The notes beneath the pieces are model-generated. The model made no database searches and was not told the DNA's origin. It saw only the letters and a list, made by a program, of their open reading frames with translations. This document shows positions 54,335 to 64,000 of a DNA stretch of 64,000 bases, piece after piece (the stretch's first letter is position 1; every line of letters begins with the position of its first letter). The position numbers were made by a program, and so were the translations under genes. The DNA lies in NCBI GenBank assembly GCA_016742255.1, contig JACVCB010000011.1, positions 1 to 64,000 on the forward strand, given 5' to 3'. The stretch is from Leptospira sp. GTDB lineage: Bacteria; Spirochaetota; Leptospiria; Leptospirales; Leptospiraceae.

Positions 54335-56041
54335 TTAGTATTTGGTTTTGGTATAACTCAATTTTTTATTGAGGATGATCTCAACCGTTGTCACTTCCCC
54401 TGGTTTTACGACAATCTCAGAGTTTTCGAGTTTCATTTCTTCCATAAAACTAGCTCTGATTTCATATTTCCCTGGTTTTAGATTGGTAAACCAAAAGTAT
54501 CCGTCCTTGTCTGTTGTGACCTTAAAGATTTGGTTCGTAGACACAACTGTTGGCATGTAGATTGGGTGTTTTTCAATCGGATTGTCCAACGTTTTGAAGA
54601 AAACTCTCCCTCGAATGGCACCAAACCCATCCATAGAACTCGTTGCATCCACAGTCACCGTTTGTTTCGGAATCACCGCAGTCGCTGTTTTGTAGATGGG
54701 GTAATTATCAGCACGGATTTCAATTTGGTGAACACCTGCTGGAAGGTTGTCTATCTTCACATTGTATATATCACCAGGGATGAGAGTTCCGTTTTTTGTG
54801 ATCGAACCCCAAATCTTTGATTTCTCAGTTGTTACCTGTGCATTGTATTCTTGGTCATCGACTAACACTTTAATGGCACGCACTTTGCCTTCTGGAGTAG
54901 AAGATCTAAGTTTGCCTTGTTTGTTGAGTAGGTCATAAGGAGACTTCGTTGCTGCTCCGCCATATGACTTGTCTTTGATGATGGATGTCCGGATGAGAAT
55001 GTTCCCAGTCGAGACAGAAGGAGGTGCTGGTGGTTCCACCTCTGTGATCGGTGGGATGACCACAGTAGTTTCGTTCGCAGGTGTTGGTTCTGGCTCCGGT
55101 GTGACAGGAGTTGTGGTTTGGTTGTTGTTAGGTGTGGTTGTTTCCACAGGAGTGATGGGAACATTCACCACAACATTCGGTGGTTTCGGTGGAGGGGTTT
55201 GTGGTTGTGGTGCCCCTGAAAGAAAAATCCCTGCAGCATTCCCAGAAACTTGTGGGGTTTGTTCGTGGTTAAATTGACGAGCCATCCTCACGGTTTCTTC
55301 TTTTGCGACAAAAAACGCTTCTAAGGCTGTGACCACACTGTCTTTGTTGAGATCTGCTTTTTCAAGAGCATTTCCAAAATTGTAAGTGAAGATACCATGG
55401 TTGATGGTTCCCCCTACTTCGATGGAAGTTTGGTCATCATCGGAAGAAGAAATGACGGCTTTGTCTTGGAAAAAATAATCTTCTGCATTTTGGCGGACAA
55501 CCCCGTCATTCCCTTGGGCAATGGGAATTTCTGCGGCACCACGAGTGTTTTTTCCTTTTTTGGCAATCCCTCCCGAATAACAACAATCCATCACAAGGAC
55601 TGTTTTTGGGGATTTGATATCGGTTAAAAATTCATTGAGTTCTTCATCGGAAATATGCGGTCGATCGTAACAAATTAAATAGTTACGCATTCCATTTTTG
55701 GCCTTCGCATCTTTCATGTACATCCCATGTCCAGAGAAATACAAAAATACAGAATCTTCTTTCCCAGCTACTTTTCCGATTTGGGTAATTGCATTTTTGA
55801 CATTATCCCGAGTTACCATGGAACCTAACAGGACTTTGATATCCTTGAAGTTACCTTTTTTTTGGATTTTCTCTTTTAAAAAATTCGCATCGGCTTCACA
55901 GAGATTCAACTCAGGGATTTTGGCAGTGTTCCCTTTGTAGTTCGTTCCTATGAACAACGCATAACGGTTCTGCGCTAGTATCGGGGATCCGATGAGATAG
56001 GCAGATAGAATACAAACAAATATGTTTCGAAACGAAAACAT
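54335..56041 (-). CDS. Secreted caspase-like (C14) protease with Pro-rich linker and beta-sandwich tail
   Basis: A 568-residue exported protein. The signal peptide is MFSFRNIFVCILSAYLIGSP (cleavage near LAQ). The C14/caspase domain follows with RYALFIGTNYKGN, the catalytic His in LYFSGHGMYM (about 105), and the catalytic Cys in VMDCCYSGG (about 154). A Pro/Thr-rich linker (about 275-350) leads to a tail with a carboxypeptidase-regulatory-like beta domain (IRGRVFFKTLDNPIEK, then FWFTNLKPGKYEIRA). I start it at 56041 because GAGGA lies upstream and this begins the signal peptide. Substrate unknown. Active residues are intact. Confidence 0.87.
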   Translation of the reverse strand: MFSFRNIFVCILSAYLIGSPILAQNRYALFIGTNYKGNTAKIPELNLCEADANFLKEKIQKKGNFKDIKVLLGSMVTRDNVKNAITQIGKVAGKEDSVFLYFSGHGMYMKDAKAKNGMRNYLICYDRPHISDEELNEFLTDIKSPKTVLVMDCCYSGGIAKKGKNTRGAAEIPIAQGNDGVVRQNAEDYFFQDKAVISSSDDDQTSIEVGGTINHGIFTYNFGNALEKADLNKDSVVTALEAFFVAKEETVRMARQFNHEQTPQVSGNAAGIFLSGAPQPQTPPPKPPNVVVNVPITPVETTTPNNNQTTTPVTPEPEPTPANETTVVIPPITEVEPPAPPSVSTGNILIRTSIIKDKSYGGAATKSPYDLLNKQGKLRSSTPEGKVRAIKVLVDDQEYNAQVTTEKSKIWGSITKNGTLIPGDIYNVKIDNLPAGVHQIEIRADNYPIYKTATAVIPKQTVTVDATSSMDGFGAIRGRVFFKTLDNPIEKHPIYMPTVVSTNQIFKVTTDKDGYFWFTNLKPGKYEIRASFMEEMKLENSEIVVKPGEVTTVEIILNKKLSYTKTKY

Positions 56042-56112
56042 GATTGGGTTTCCTCTTATCCGAATGGAGTGCCTCATTCTCCAATACTCGAAATCGGAAA
56101 TCAATTGGATTT

Positions 56113-57378
56113 TTATTTAGAAGATAAAAAACGAAAGACCTGAGGAAGAACAAATTGGCGGAATTCTTCGTTTACCCGTTTTTCTCCCCGGCAATCGTAA
56201 TGGATATTATCTACAAAACGCTCTGCGGGGTAGGAAGATTCGGGAAAGAAAAAGAGTTTTGTAGCCGGATGGTTTTGGAAAAAAATGATTAACTTGGAAA
56301 GTAGAGCCTTCGATTCAGGAGATTCTTGGCGTTCTTTGATCCACGGCAAGTATACCATTCCAAATTGAATGCCTTTTTCTTCCGTGTAACGGATCAAATC
56401 TTCCAAGACAACAAAATCTGGATTGGGATTAAAATCATTGTTTGGATTCTTTAATTCCGCATCCAATTCCTTTCGAATCATTTCTTTGGAAAATAAAACT
56501 AACTCTGGTTTCAATCGATTGGAAATATTATATTTCCCAAAATGACGATTGATTTGGTCTTCGATGGTCAAATTGTCTTCGAGTTGGGAAGAGGATGGTT
56601 TGCATAAACCCGCTTCTATGTTTTCGCAGGATTCACAAAAGATGGATTTTTCTTTGTACTGTTTGTCTACTTTCCAATTGGACCCGCTAAGTGCATTTCG
56701 AATGGCACCATGGAATCGGTAGGATTCGTATAAAAGTGGTGTGGCTTTTGATAAAATAAACAGTCGTTCTACACCAGAATATTGTTCTGCTAATTCGGCA
56801 AATGTAAACTGGTGGAGGTATCTATGACCAAAAAACTCCCAAAGGATTTGGTTGGCATCTTCTTGTTTCCCACTATAACTAATCACATTGGATTTTGTTT
56901 GTGGTCTAAAAAAGTTTTTTTCTATTCCTTCGTTCCATCTCCGTTTCATAAAGTTTGAGATGGATTCATTTTCCTTCACAACTTTTGCATCAGGGTCATA
57001 CAGCGGAGGACCATAACCTGTGGAATATAACTTGGGAGAGGCGGCAAACAAAACCATTTTTGGTTTTTTGTTTCCCTTCTTTAAGTATTTGTCCAAAAAG
57101 AATCGGTAATATTTCGGTCCCATCGCAGGCAAACTATGGTTGTAAACTGAATATTCTGTTTTATCGTCTTTTGCATATCCGGCAAGTGCCATGGATCTAG
57201 AATCACCTAACACGATGATATCGGCATCACCTTTGCCAGATTCGACAAAGTTTTTCTTTAGGTTTACAAAAAAGATCTCTGGTTGTTCTAAATAATGAAT
57301 TCCCGTCACACGTACGGTGATTTCTAAAACCAAAAAGAATAAAAGAGTAAGACCTATGCCTAAAAATTTAGAACGCAA
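56113..57378 (-). CDS. SGNH-type (DUF1574-like) protein paired with MBOAT
   Basis: A 421-residue protein with an N-terminal membrane segment (LGIGLTLLFFLVLEITVRV) and an extracytoplasmic SGNH-like domain. Block I is DIIVLGDSRSMAL (Ser near residue 60) and the late DxxH block is DNIHYDCRGEKRVN. Such proteins partner MBOAT acyltransferases in O-acylation of surface sugars, as AlgJ/DltD-type partners do. It overlaps the MBOAT gene by 11 nt. The acceptor is unknown. Leptospires are known to carry several DUF1574 genes. Confidence 0.8.
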   Translation of the reverse strand: MRSKFLGIGLTLLFFLVLEITVRVTGIHYLEQPEIFFVNLKKNFVESGKGDADIIVLGDSRSMALAGYAKDDKTEYSVYNHSLPAMGPKYYRFFLDKYLKKGNKKPKMVLFAASPKLYSTGYGPPLYDPDAKVVKENESISNFMKRRWNEGIEKNFFRPQTKSNVISYSGKQEDANQILWEFFGHRYLHQFTFAELAEQYSGVERLFILSKATPLLYESYRFHGAIRNALSGSNWKVDKQYKEKSIFCESCENIEAGLCKPSSSQLEDNLTIEDQINRHFGKYNISNRLKPELVLFSKEMIRKELDAELKNPNNDFNPNPDFVVLEDLIRYTEEKGIQFGMVYLPWIKERQESPESKALLSKLIIFFQNHPATKLFFFPESSYPAERFVDNIHYDCRGEKRVNEEFRQFVLPQVFRFLSSK

Positions 57379-58924
57379 AGTAAATTACCTCTTTTCCAAA
57401 TACTCCCCTTGTGAGGATGAGAAATGCCATAAACGATAATACAAACGCTTGGATGAGTGGGTGTGTTAAAAAAATCCAATACCTTTCTTTTTTGAAATAT
57501 GTGATACCATCTAAGATGAGGAGTGGAATGAAAATTTTGAAGTATTCTTCCCAAAGCCCAAACATGTTTTTCACATTATTATTTGGAGAAAGGTCCCAAG
57601 TCCATACACTTACGAATTTTTGAAGGTAAACAAACATCATATTGGCATCATACGATCGAAATGCGACTGCACTAAACGCAACAAGTGAGAATACCAACAC
57701 ACGGCTAAACGTACCCGTGAGGATTTGTGAAAGTTTAGAGGAAAAAGATATTGAAGATTCGTTTGTTTGATCTCCTAAATCTTCTTTCTTTTTGGAAAAG
57801 GCAACAAGGTAAATCATGGTATAAACACCTTGTAAACAACCCCAAGTGATGAATGTCCAATTGGCTCCATGCCAAAGCCCAGACAAAAAGAAGATGATAC
57901 ATAAATTTCGGTATTGGGCAAACTTTCCGTACTTACTACCACCGAGTGAAATATAAATATAATCACGAAACCACCGATTCAGTGTTACATGCCAACGATT
58001 CCAAAACTCTGTAGGTGTTTTAGAAAATTCAGGAGTTTCGAAATTCACAGTGAGGGTCACACCGAGTAATCTTGAGATTCCGAGGGCAATAAAGGAATAT
58101 CCAGCGAAGTCACAATAAATTTGGGTTAAAAACAAAAATCCACCAGCAAACACTTGTGAGCCGTCCATTGCTTGGATGATTTCTGGATTTTGGGTATAAA
58201 ACGATTTACCTGCAAAAAATACCTGATCCACATATGTAGCCAAATTATCTGCTACATACACTTTCATAAAGTAACCAAGTAAAATATCGTACAAACCTTT
58301 TTGGACACCATCCATGGTAGGAAACTTAGGTGCTTTGAGTTGGGGCAGTAAGTCTTGTGCCCTTTCAATGGGACCTGCCACGAGTTGTGGGAAAAAATTC
58401 ACAAAGAGTGCAAAATCAAAAAAATCACGTTCAGCTTTGATTTGTTGTCTATACACATCAATCGTATACGACATCGTTTGGAAGGTGTAAAAACTAATCC
58501 CCACGGGAAGCACAATGTTTTTGAGTAAGTATGTACTTGAGTCTGTGGCAACACTCCCACCAAGCCAAATGGCAATTTGGTTCCATGAATCAACAAGATT
58601 CACCGCAAAAAAATCATAGTACTTCATGGTAAAAAGAAGGCCCAGATTGGCAAAAATCGAAACTGCTAAGTAGATCCTCCGAACCATTTGGTTTTGGGAG
58701 GATTCAATGGACCTTGCTGCTACATAATCTATGATGGTGCTGAGTAAAATGAGGGTGAGAAAAAACCATTCCCACCATCCGTAAAAAAAATATGAGGCAA
58801 AGAGTAACCAAAGGTTTTGTGCGCGGTATGCCCACTTCTGTTTTTTGGCAAACCAACCAAAACATAAAAAGACCGAATACACGATGAGAAAGAATAATAA
58901 AAAGACAAAAGTGTTAAAAAGCAT
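57368..58924 (-). CDS. MBOAT-family O-acyltransferase (AlgI-like)
   Basis: A 518-residue polytopic inner-membrane protein of the AlgI/DltB-type MBOAT family, which moves acyl groups across the membrane for O-acylation. The core motifs are [22 protein letters not shown] sequence (residues about 305-325, with the conserved [16 protein letters not shown] pattern), SLGGSKYG, and the catalytic His in [15 protein letters not shown] (about 360). About ten membrane helices are seen. It overlaps the SGNH gene and is divergent from recQ by 113 nt. Confidence 0.92.
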   Translation of the reverse strand: MLFNTFVFLLFFLIVYSVFLCFGWFAKKQKWAYRAQNLWLLFASYFFYGWWEWFFLTLILLSTIIDYVAARSIESSQNQMVRRIYLAVSIFANLGLLFTMKYYDFFAVNLVDSWNQIAIWLGGSVATDSSTYLLKNIVLPVGISFYTFQTMSYTIDVYRQQIKAERDFFDFALFVNFFPQLVAGPIERAQDLLPQLKAPKFPTMDGVQKGLYDILLGYFMKVYVADNLATYVDQVFFAGKSFYTQNPEIIQAMDGSQVFAGGFLFLTQIYCDFAGYSFIALGISRLLGVTLTVNFETPEFSKTPTEFWNRWHVTLNRWFRDYIYISLGGSKYGKFAQYRNLCIIFFLSGLWHGANWTFITWGCLQGVYTMIYLVAFSKKKEDLGDQTNESSISFSSKLSQILTGTFSRVLVFSLVAFSAVAFRSYDANMMFVYLQKFVSVWTWDLSPNNNVKNMFGLWEEYFKIFIPLLILDGITYFKKERYWIFLTHPLIQAFVLSFMAFLILTRGVFGKEVIYFAF

Positions 58925-59037
58925 CGGTCTTCGTTACAATTTCTAGGTTAGCTGTTTCTGTAAAATTCAAAAATGAGGCAAAAAGGGAGAATCTTATCGT
59001 TGACCCGTTCCTATTTCCCAAAAATCTAAGAGTTACT

Positions 59038-60891
59038 TTGGATCTATTTTCGGAACTCAAAACCAAATTCGGTTTTTCAGAATTTCGCCCAGGCCAAAGG
59101 GAAGCCATTCAATCGGTTTTAGACGGTCAGGACACACTTGCCATTTTACCAACTGGTGCTGGAAAGTCTCTCATTTACCAATTACCTGCCGCGATCCAAA
59201 AAGATAAACTAACGCTTGTTATATCCCCGCTCATCGCACTGATGAAAGACCAAATGGAAAGTTTACTTGCAAAAGGAATTCCAGCAGCCTTCTGTAATTC
59301 CACCCAAGACGAAGTGGAACAAATGACCATTCTTGCAAAAGCAGTCAGAGGGGAACTTCGTGTTTTACTCGTATCCCCCGAACGAGCACTCTCTAATGGA
59401 TTTTTACGAATTTTTCGTGAGATGAAATTATTTTCTTTGGTAGTGGATGAAGCACATTGTGTTTCCCAATGGGGACATGACTTTCGACCCGAATACCGCC
59501 AAATTCATGTTTTACGAGAAAGGCATCCCAATCCTAATTTTCCCATTTTAGCCCTTACGGCGACTGCAACAGAAAAAGTACAAACAGATGTCCAATCATC
59601 TCTTGGGATGCGTTCACCTAACGTTGTTTTATCTACCTTTTTTCGCCCCAATCTAAAATTCAGTGTGGAATACCCAAACCAAGAACGAGACAAAGCTGAC
59701 CGACTGATGGAACTTCTGGAACCTTGGAAAGATGGAAGGAAATTCCCTGGTCGTGCCATTGTGTACTGTGCAACTCGTAAAAAAACAGACGAAGTGTATG
59801 ATTTGTTAAAAGACTTCGGGTTCTCAGTTGGAAAGTACCATGCAGGTAGAACCGATGGGATCCGTGAACGAACACAAAATGCCTATTCTTCTGGTAAAGT
59901 TCCCATCTTAGTTGCTACAAATGCATTTGGGATGGGTATGGACCAACCTGACGTACGTTTGGTGATTCACTACCAAGTTCCTGCCTCACTCGAAGCATAT
60001 TACCAAGAAGCAGGTCGTGCTGGCCGCGACAACTTACCATCGGAATGTGTATTGTTTTACAAAGCAGGTGATGTAGCCACCCAAATCTTTATGTTGTCAA
60101 AGGAGACAAACTTCAAAGGCGGAGACACATTACTCAAATACATCAAAGAATATGCAAACAATGAAATTTGTAGGCAAGTCCAACTCTGTTCTTATTTTGG
60201 AGAAACAATTTCTCCTTGTGGAAAATGTGACATCTGTACGGAAACAGGTGTTAGCATCAATCGGAGTAAATTTTTAGAATCTGAAAAAGTCAAAATTCAG
60301 AAAAAAAATGAAAAAAGAGAACACCCACTCTCAGAATGGGAAGAAGAAACCATTCTAAATTTTTTGAAAGAACACCCAGCAGTTTTTGGAAAGAACATCA
60401 TTGCGAAAACTTTAGTGGGGAAACGAACAAAAGATGTATTACGTTACAGAATGGAACGAAATCCTTTCCATGGAAAATTGGAAGGAATTCCAGAAGAAGC
60501 AGTTGTTGCAAAACTAGAATCCTGGGTGGAAGAAAAAAAAGTTTTGGTTGCTGGTGCCAAATACCCAAAATTATACCTTCCAAATTTTTCCAAAACGAAA
60601 GTCAAACAATCATCATCTAACTCTGATGAGACGAATGGGAAACAAACAAAACTAAAAAAGGTTCCGACATTACATTCTCAAATCTTAAGAGAACTGATGA
60701 ATTACCGTGATCGTAAAGCAAGGCAACTCAAATGGAAAAAGTTTATGGTCTTTCAAAATCCTGTACTCAAACGGATTGCGGAACGAAAACCAAAAAACCT
60801 TTCCGAACTGGAAGCCACAAAAGGTGTTGGGCCTGCCAAGGTAGAACGATTTGGAAATGACATCATCGAAATTTTATCCAAGTGGGACTAA
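59038..60891 (+). CDS. recQ: ATP-dependent DNA helicase RecQ
   Basis: A 617-residue superfamily 2 helicase for recombination and fork repair. Walker A is [14 protein letters not shown], motif II is [19 protein letters not shown], and motif VI is [12 protein letters not shown] zinc-binding region ([11 protein letters not shown], then CGKCDIC), a winged-helix domain and a C-terminal HRDC domain (about 535-617, ending [14 protein letters not shown]) complete the full RecQ architecture. The start is TTG; no in-frame ATG precedes it. Confidence 0.95.
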   Translation: MDLFSELKTKFGFSEFRPGQREAIQSVLDGQDTLAILPTGAGKSLIYQLPAAIQKDKLTLVISPLIALMKDQMESLLAKGIPAAFCNSTQDEVEQMTILAKAVRGELRVLLVSPERALSNGFLRIFREMKLFSLVVDEAHCVSQWGHDFRPEYRQIHVLRERHPNPNFPILALTATATEKVQTDVQSSLGMRSPNVVLSTFFRPNLKFSVEYPNQERDKADRLMELLEPWKDGRKFPGRAIVYCATRKKTDEVYDLLKDFGFSVGKYHAGRTDGIRERTQNAYSSGKVPILVATNAFGMGMDQPDVRLVIHYQVPASLEAYYQEAGRAGRDNLPSECVLFYKAGDVATQIFMLSKETNFKGGDTLLKYIKEYANNEICRQVQLCSYFGETISPCGKCDICTETGVSINRSKFLESEKVKIQKKNEKREHPLSEWEEETILNFLKEHPAVFGKNIIAKTLVGKRTKDVLRYRMERNPFHGKLEGIPEEAVVAKLESWVEEKKVLVAGAKYPKLYLPNFSKTKVKQSSSNSDETNGKQTKLKKVPTLHSQILRELMNYRDRKARQLKWKKFMVFQNPVLKRIAERKPKNLSELEATKGVGPAKVERFGNDIIEILSKWD

Positions 60892-60911
60892 TCCAATCCA
60901 TTTCTCATTTA

Positions 60912-60933
60912 CAAATCAACAATTGTCGATTTG
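60912..60933. promoter_or_regulatory. 22-bp near-perfect palindrome between recQ and the dihydroorotase gene
   Basis: Twenty of 22 positions are symmetric (core ACAATTGT, arms CAAATC/GATTTG). It begins 21 nt after the recQ stop and 103 nt before the dihydroorotase start. It could be an operator for the latter or a hairpin ending recQ mRNA. A 6-bp inverted repeat (AAGGGA/TCCCTT) follows at 60950-60969. Confidence 0.35.
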
Positions 60934-61014
60934 AGATATTCTTCCATGAAAGGGACTGTAAATTCCCTTGAAACTTTCCTTCCCTCTTAGAATCTGCTGA
61001 ATCAAAGGGTCATT

Positions 61015-62259
61015 ATGGAAAAAATCGCAGGAAAAATCGTCACCCACGAAAGAGAATTTTTGGGTACGATCGAATTTGATGTCACAACTGGACTCATCAC
61101 GAATGTTAAAGAAGGTTTGGATCCGAACGCTCGCCAGTTTTCTGATGAATGTGTGATATTTCCTGGATTTGGTGACATTCACATTCACGCAAGAGAAGAT
61201 GTGAGTGGAAAACATACTTACAAGGAAGATTTTTTATCAGCAAGTGCTGCCGCCATTAATGGTGGAGTGATCCATGTGGCTGATATGCCAAACAATCCAG
61301 TTCCACCCATTGATGATGAAACTTATACCGCCAAACAAGCGCTCACTAAAAAAGCTCCAATCCATATTACATTGTATGCAGGCATAGGTCCTCATACAAA
61401 ACCACTCACAAACAAAGTTCCTTATAAGGTGTTTATGGGTCCTTCCATAGGAGAACTTTTTTTCCATGACAATCCATCCCTTGAAGAAGTGATCAAACAT
61501 TACCATGGACAGGATGTGAGTTTCCATTGTGAAGACCCAGAGATCCTCATCGCTAACCAAGACAAACCCACTCATGAAACAAGAAGGCCAAAAGAAGCAG
61601 AAACAATCGCAACTGATTTTGCTTTGTATTTGATCGAGAAATACAACCTAAAAGGAAAACTTTGCCATTATTCGACAAAAGACGGTCTTTCTAAGATCGT
61701 TGAAGCAAAAAAACGAGGAGTGAATGTTACCTGTGAAGTGACTCCAACTCATTTGATGTTCGATACGGAGATGTTAACAGAAACAAATCACAAATGGTTC
61801 CAAATGAACCCTCCACTCCGAGGCCGCGAAGATAGAGAAGCGATGGTGAAAGGGATTCTTGATGGGCATATTGATTATTTAGCGACCGATCATGCACCTC
61901 ACTCCATTGAAGAAAAACAAAAAGGAACAAGCGGAATTTCACAATTGGATACATATGGACTTTTTGTCACATATATGATATCGAAATTAAACATTCCGAT
62001 GACTTTAATAGCAAAAATCTGCTCCAAAAATCCTGGGGAGTTTGTGGCACCTTATTTACCAAAACATTTTGGAAAGGGTGTTGGTATTATTAACGAAGGT
62101 TATGCGGCGAATTTTTCTATCTTAAATTTAAAAAAACCAGTTGAATTTAAAAAATCTATGATTAAAAGTAAGTCCGGATGGTCACCATTTGAAGGATTCC
62201 AATTTCCTGGATCCATCGAAGCGGTATATTATTTAGGCAAAGAAATACATGCGAAATGA
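61015..62259 (+). CDS. pyrC: Dihydroorotase-like amidohydrolase
   Basis: A 414-residue amidohydrolase-superfamily enzyme, best fitting dihydroorotase of pyrimidine synthesis. The HxH metal motif is GDIHIHARED (about residue 52), with HCEDPE (about 167) and later His in CHYSTKDG. The ATDHAPHS motif with catalytic Asp is near 287. The catalytic carboxylated Lys of some forms is not obvious. The start lies after a 124-nt gap that holds palindromes. A hydantoinase or other cyclic amidohydrolase cannot be fully excluded. Confidence 0.83.
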   Translation: MEKIAGKIVTHEREFLGTIEFDVTTGLITNVKEGLDPNARQFSDECVIFPGFGDIHIHAREDVSGKHTYKEDFLSASAAAINGGVIHVADMPNNPVPPIDDETYTAKQALTKKAPIHITLYAGIGPHTKPLTNKVPYKVFMGPSIGELFFHDNPSLEEVIKHYHGQDVSFHCEDPEILIANQDKPTHETRRPKEAETIATDFALYLIEKYNLKGKLCHYSTKDGLSKIVEAKKRGVNVTCEVTPTHLMFDTEMLTETNHKWFQMNPPLRGREDREAMVKGILDGHIDYLATDHAPHSIEEKQKGTSGISQLDTYGLFVTYMISKLNIPMTLIAKICSKNPGEFVAPYLPKHFGKGVGIINEGYAANFSILNLKKPVEFKKSMIKSKSGWSPFEGFQFPGSIEAVYYLGKEIHAK

Positions 62260-64000
62260 GCCTTTAGGCAGTAAAATTCTCTCTGGTCTCACTGTTAAAT
62301 CTCTACTGACCGAATATCCCAATAGTTTCCAAGTATTGGATTGGGAAGGTAATTTTGTCTCTGTTACAGATCGTTTTGCCAGATTTTTAGAATTTGAACC
62401 TAAAGAAATTGTTGGAAAATCAATCCTTCATTTCACACAAGAAGACGACAAAGAAAATACTGAGAATACTTTCGTAAGTTTGGGCAAAAATCCGAATATT
62501 GTAAATTTCGAAAATCGCCTTGTGACCAAATCCAAGGAAGAAGTTTGGATCATTTGGTTACTCATTCCTTTGCGTGAGTCCAAAATCATTTTGGGTTTTG
62601 ATCGAGATGTAACAATCCAAAAAGATATTTCCTTTGAATTTTTACTCCAACAACAAAAGTATAAGTCAATCTTTGACAACTTACCTATGGGCATAGCCAT
62701 CACAGATGAAAAAGGTAAAATTGTTGAAACTAATAAAACAGCACGAACCTATTTTGACATCCAAGATGGGGAACTTCTCAATCGTACTCTCAACATTCGA
62801 AAGTACACTCTCATACAACCAAACGGCACAAAAATTTACCCAAGAAAATCAAGTTTGATGCGAGCATTACGACACAAAGAAGTGATTCGTAATTTGGAAA
62901 TCGGGATGATCAAAGAAGATAAAATCACTTGGTTTGATATTTTAGCAACACCAATCCCCATTGAAAACTTTGGACTTGCAGTTGCCTTTCTTGACATCAC
63001 CCAAAGAAGGCATGCCGAAGAAAAAATTGCCTATATGGCATTTTTTGACCAACTCACAAATCTTCCCAATCGTAACTCTCTTATTGATAAACTATTTCCA
63101 ATTTTCGAAGAAGCAAGACGGCATGGTAATTTGGTTGGGATCCTTGCAATTGATTTGGACAATTTTAAAATCATCAATGATTCTCGAGGACACGACTTTG
63201 GGGACAAAATCATCAAACTTGTCGCTTATCGGATTCGTGAAAGTATACGTGTGTATGATCTCATCAGTAGACAAGGTGGAGATGAATTTAATGTTGTATT
63301 ACCTGATTTATCAAATGAACGTGATGCGGCCGTTATTTCGGAAGCCATTTTAGATGCAATGACCCATCCCTTTGTGATTGATGGGGAAAGGATTTTTGTA
63401 AATATTTCGATTGGGATCGCCTTATACCCAACAGACGGAAAAGATTCAAATACACTTCTTAAAAATGCAGACAGTGCATTAAACTTGGCAAAATCGCAAG
63501 GGAAAAACTGTTATGTGTTTTTTACTGAAGAACTGCAAACAGTTGTGGCTGAACGTTTGGAAATCGAAAACCGAATGAGGATTGCCATCATCGAAAATCA
63601 ATTTACTTTGATGTACCAACCCAAAATTGATTTGTACACAAAAAAAACTGTGGGTGTAGAAGCACTCATTCGTTGGCGCCATCCAGAACGAGGACTCATC
63701 TCACCGAATGTATTCATTCCCATTTCTGAAGAAACAGGGATGATCCTTGCGATTGGTGAATGGGTGATTAAGTCTGCCATCAAAACCATGCGTGTTTGGA
63801 AAGATGCAGGGATTAAAGATATTTCTATGGCTGTGAATATTTCCACCAAACAATTCAAACACGAAAGACTGATTTCCACAATCGCCGAAAATCTCAAATT
63901 ATTCAAAGTAGACCCACATGATTTAGAAGTCGAACTCACAGAAAGTTCGGTAATGGAGAATGCGGATGCTGCCGTTCGTACGATGCAGGAAATCCGAAAA
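62249..64000 (+). CDS. PAS-PAS-GGDEF-EAL c-di-GMP signalling protein (3' end missing)
   Basis: A protein whose first 584 residues are in the window; it continues past the end. The start ATG overlaps the dihydroorotase 3' end by 11 nt. Two PAS-like sensor domains (about 15-130 and 135-255) are followed by a diguanylate cyclase domain with an intact GGDEF at residues 343-347 and an allosteric I-site RVYD five residues before it. An EAL phosphodiesterase domain follows with VEALIRW (EAL 471-473), the NIS block VNISTKQF and ELTESSVMEN. Both catalytic motifs look intact, so it may make or degrade c-di-GMP. Confidence 0.93.
   Translation, partial: MRNEPLGSKILSGLTVKSLLTEYPNSFQVLDWEGNFVSVTDRFARFLEFEPKEIVGKSILHFTQEDDKENTENTFVSLGKNPNIVNFENRLVTKSKEEVWIIWLLIPLRESKIILGFDRDVTIQKDISFEFLLQQQKYKSIFDNLPMGIAITDEKGKIVETNKTARTYFDIQDGELLNRTLNIRKYTLIQPNGTKIYPRKSSLMRALRHKEVIRNLEIGMIKEDKITWFDILATPIPIENFGLAVAFLDITQRRHAEEKIAYMAFFDQLTNLPNRNSLIDKLFPIFEEARRHGNLVGILAIDLDNFKIINDSRGHDFGDKIIKLVAYRIRESIRVYDLISRQGGDEFNVVLPDLSNERDAAVISEAILDAMTHPFVIDGERIFVNISIGIALYPTDGKDSNTLLKNADSALNLAKSQGKNCYVFFTEELQTVVAERLEIENRMRIAIIENQFTLMYQPKIDLYTKKTVGVEALIRWRHPERGLISPNVFIPISEETGMILAIGEWVIKSAIKTMRVWKDAGIKDISMAVNISTKQFKHERLISTIAENLKLFKVDPHDLEVELTESSVMENADAAVRTMQEIRK

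Noticed and set aside
1..64000. tRNA, rRNA, CRISPR arrays, IS elements or prophage genes
   Set aside because: I found no cloverleaf-like or rRNA-like stretch, no regularly spaced repeats of CRISPR type, and no transposase, integrase or phage-structural protein by reading.

Overview
The window is low-GC, densely packed bacterial chromosome that fits a spirochaete of the genus Leptospira. The assignment rests on gene content and style: SGNH plus MBOAT acyltransferase pairs, several small unrecognised lipoproteins, a compact ftsQ-ftsA-ftsZ cluster, an LpxA-type lipid A gene, an ArsS arsenosugar gene, a PAS-GGDEF-EAL protein, and frequent GTG/TTG starts. Species cannot be fixed from the sequence. 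I saw no tRNA, rRNA, IS element, phage gene or CRISPR array. The region reads as stable chromosome.

Layout. 1-5.7 kb (+): end of a chromate transporter, then DinB-like, small membrane, GNAT, PaiB-like and FAD-oxidoreductase genes and two lipoproteins. 5.7-17.1 kb (-): a tight apparent operon read from thiolase to a NadM-like/methyltransferase fusion, then a type I secretion cassette (ABC exporter, HlyD, second ABC exporter, TolC-like). Both exporters are 1021 residues long and carry two N-terminal cyclic-nucleotide-binding-like domains. 17-21 kb: an MGDG-synthase-like glycosyltransferase, an Hpt protein, lpxA and galE. 20.8-25.8 kb (-): M15 peptidase, recG, zinc-ribbon protein, metallophosphoesterase and an unknown gene. 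25.8-33.3 kb: gpsA, MAPEG protein, alpha/beta hydrolase, map, an arsenosugar gene pair (arsS and a CMD/peroxidase-like gene), enoyl-CoA hydratase and a long-chain acyl-CoA ligase. 33.4-35.7 kb: two small genes and a membrane-anchored MutS-like ATPase. 35.8-45 kb (-): a signalling and envelope operon (SpoIIE phosphatase with TPRs, AttH/CrtC-like protein, Opp/Yej-type ABC transporter, AsmA-like protein). 45-53.5 kb: ispF, nadA, lipoproteins including an LpoB/COG3014 pair, and ftsZ-ftsA-ftsQ. 53.5-59 kb (-): a small secreted protein behind a striking tandem-palindrome region, a secreted caspase-like protease, and an SGNH/MBOAT O-acyltransferase pair. 59-64 kb (+): recQ, a dihydroorotase-like gene, and the start of a PAS-PAS-GGDEF-EAL protein cut by the window end.

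How it fits together. Much of the window serves the envelope and division: lipid A acylation, sugar epimerisation, FtsQAZ, a possible LpoB-type penicillin-binding-protein activator, AsmA-like lipid handling and surface O-acylation. Signalling is also prominent: c-di-GMP turnover, a SpoIIE phosphatase, an Hpt protein and cNMP-domain exporters. The least explained parts are the dual cNMP-domain exporter cassette with its NadM-like/methyltransferase neighbour, the tandem 14-bp palindromes at 54.1 kb, the membrane MutS-like ATPase, and the phosphatase whose reading frame extends upstream without a standard start codon.
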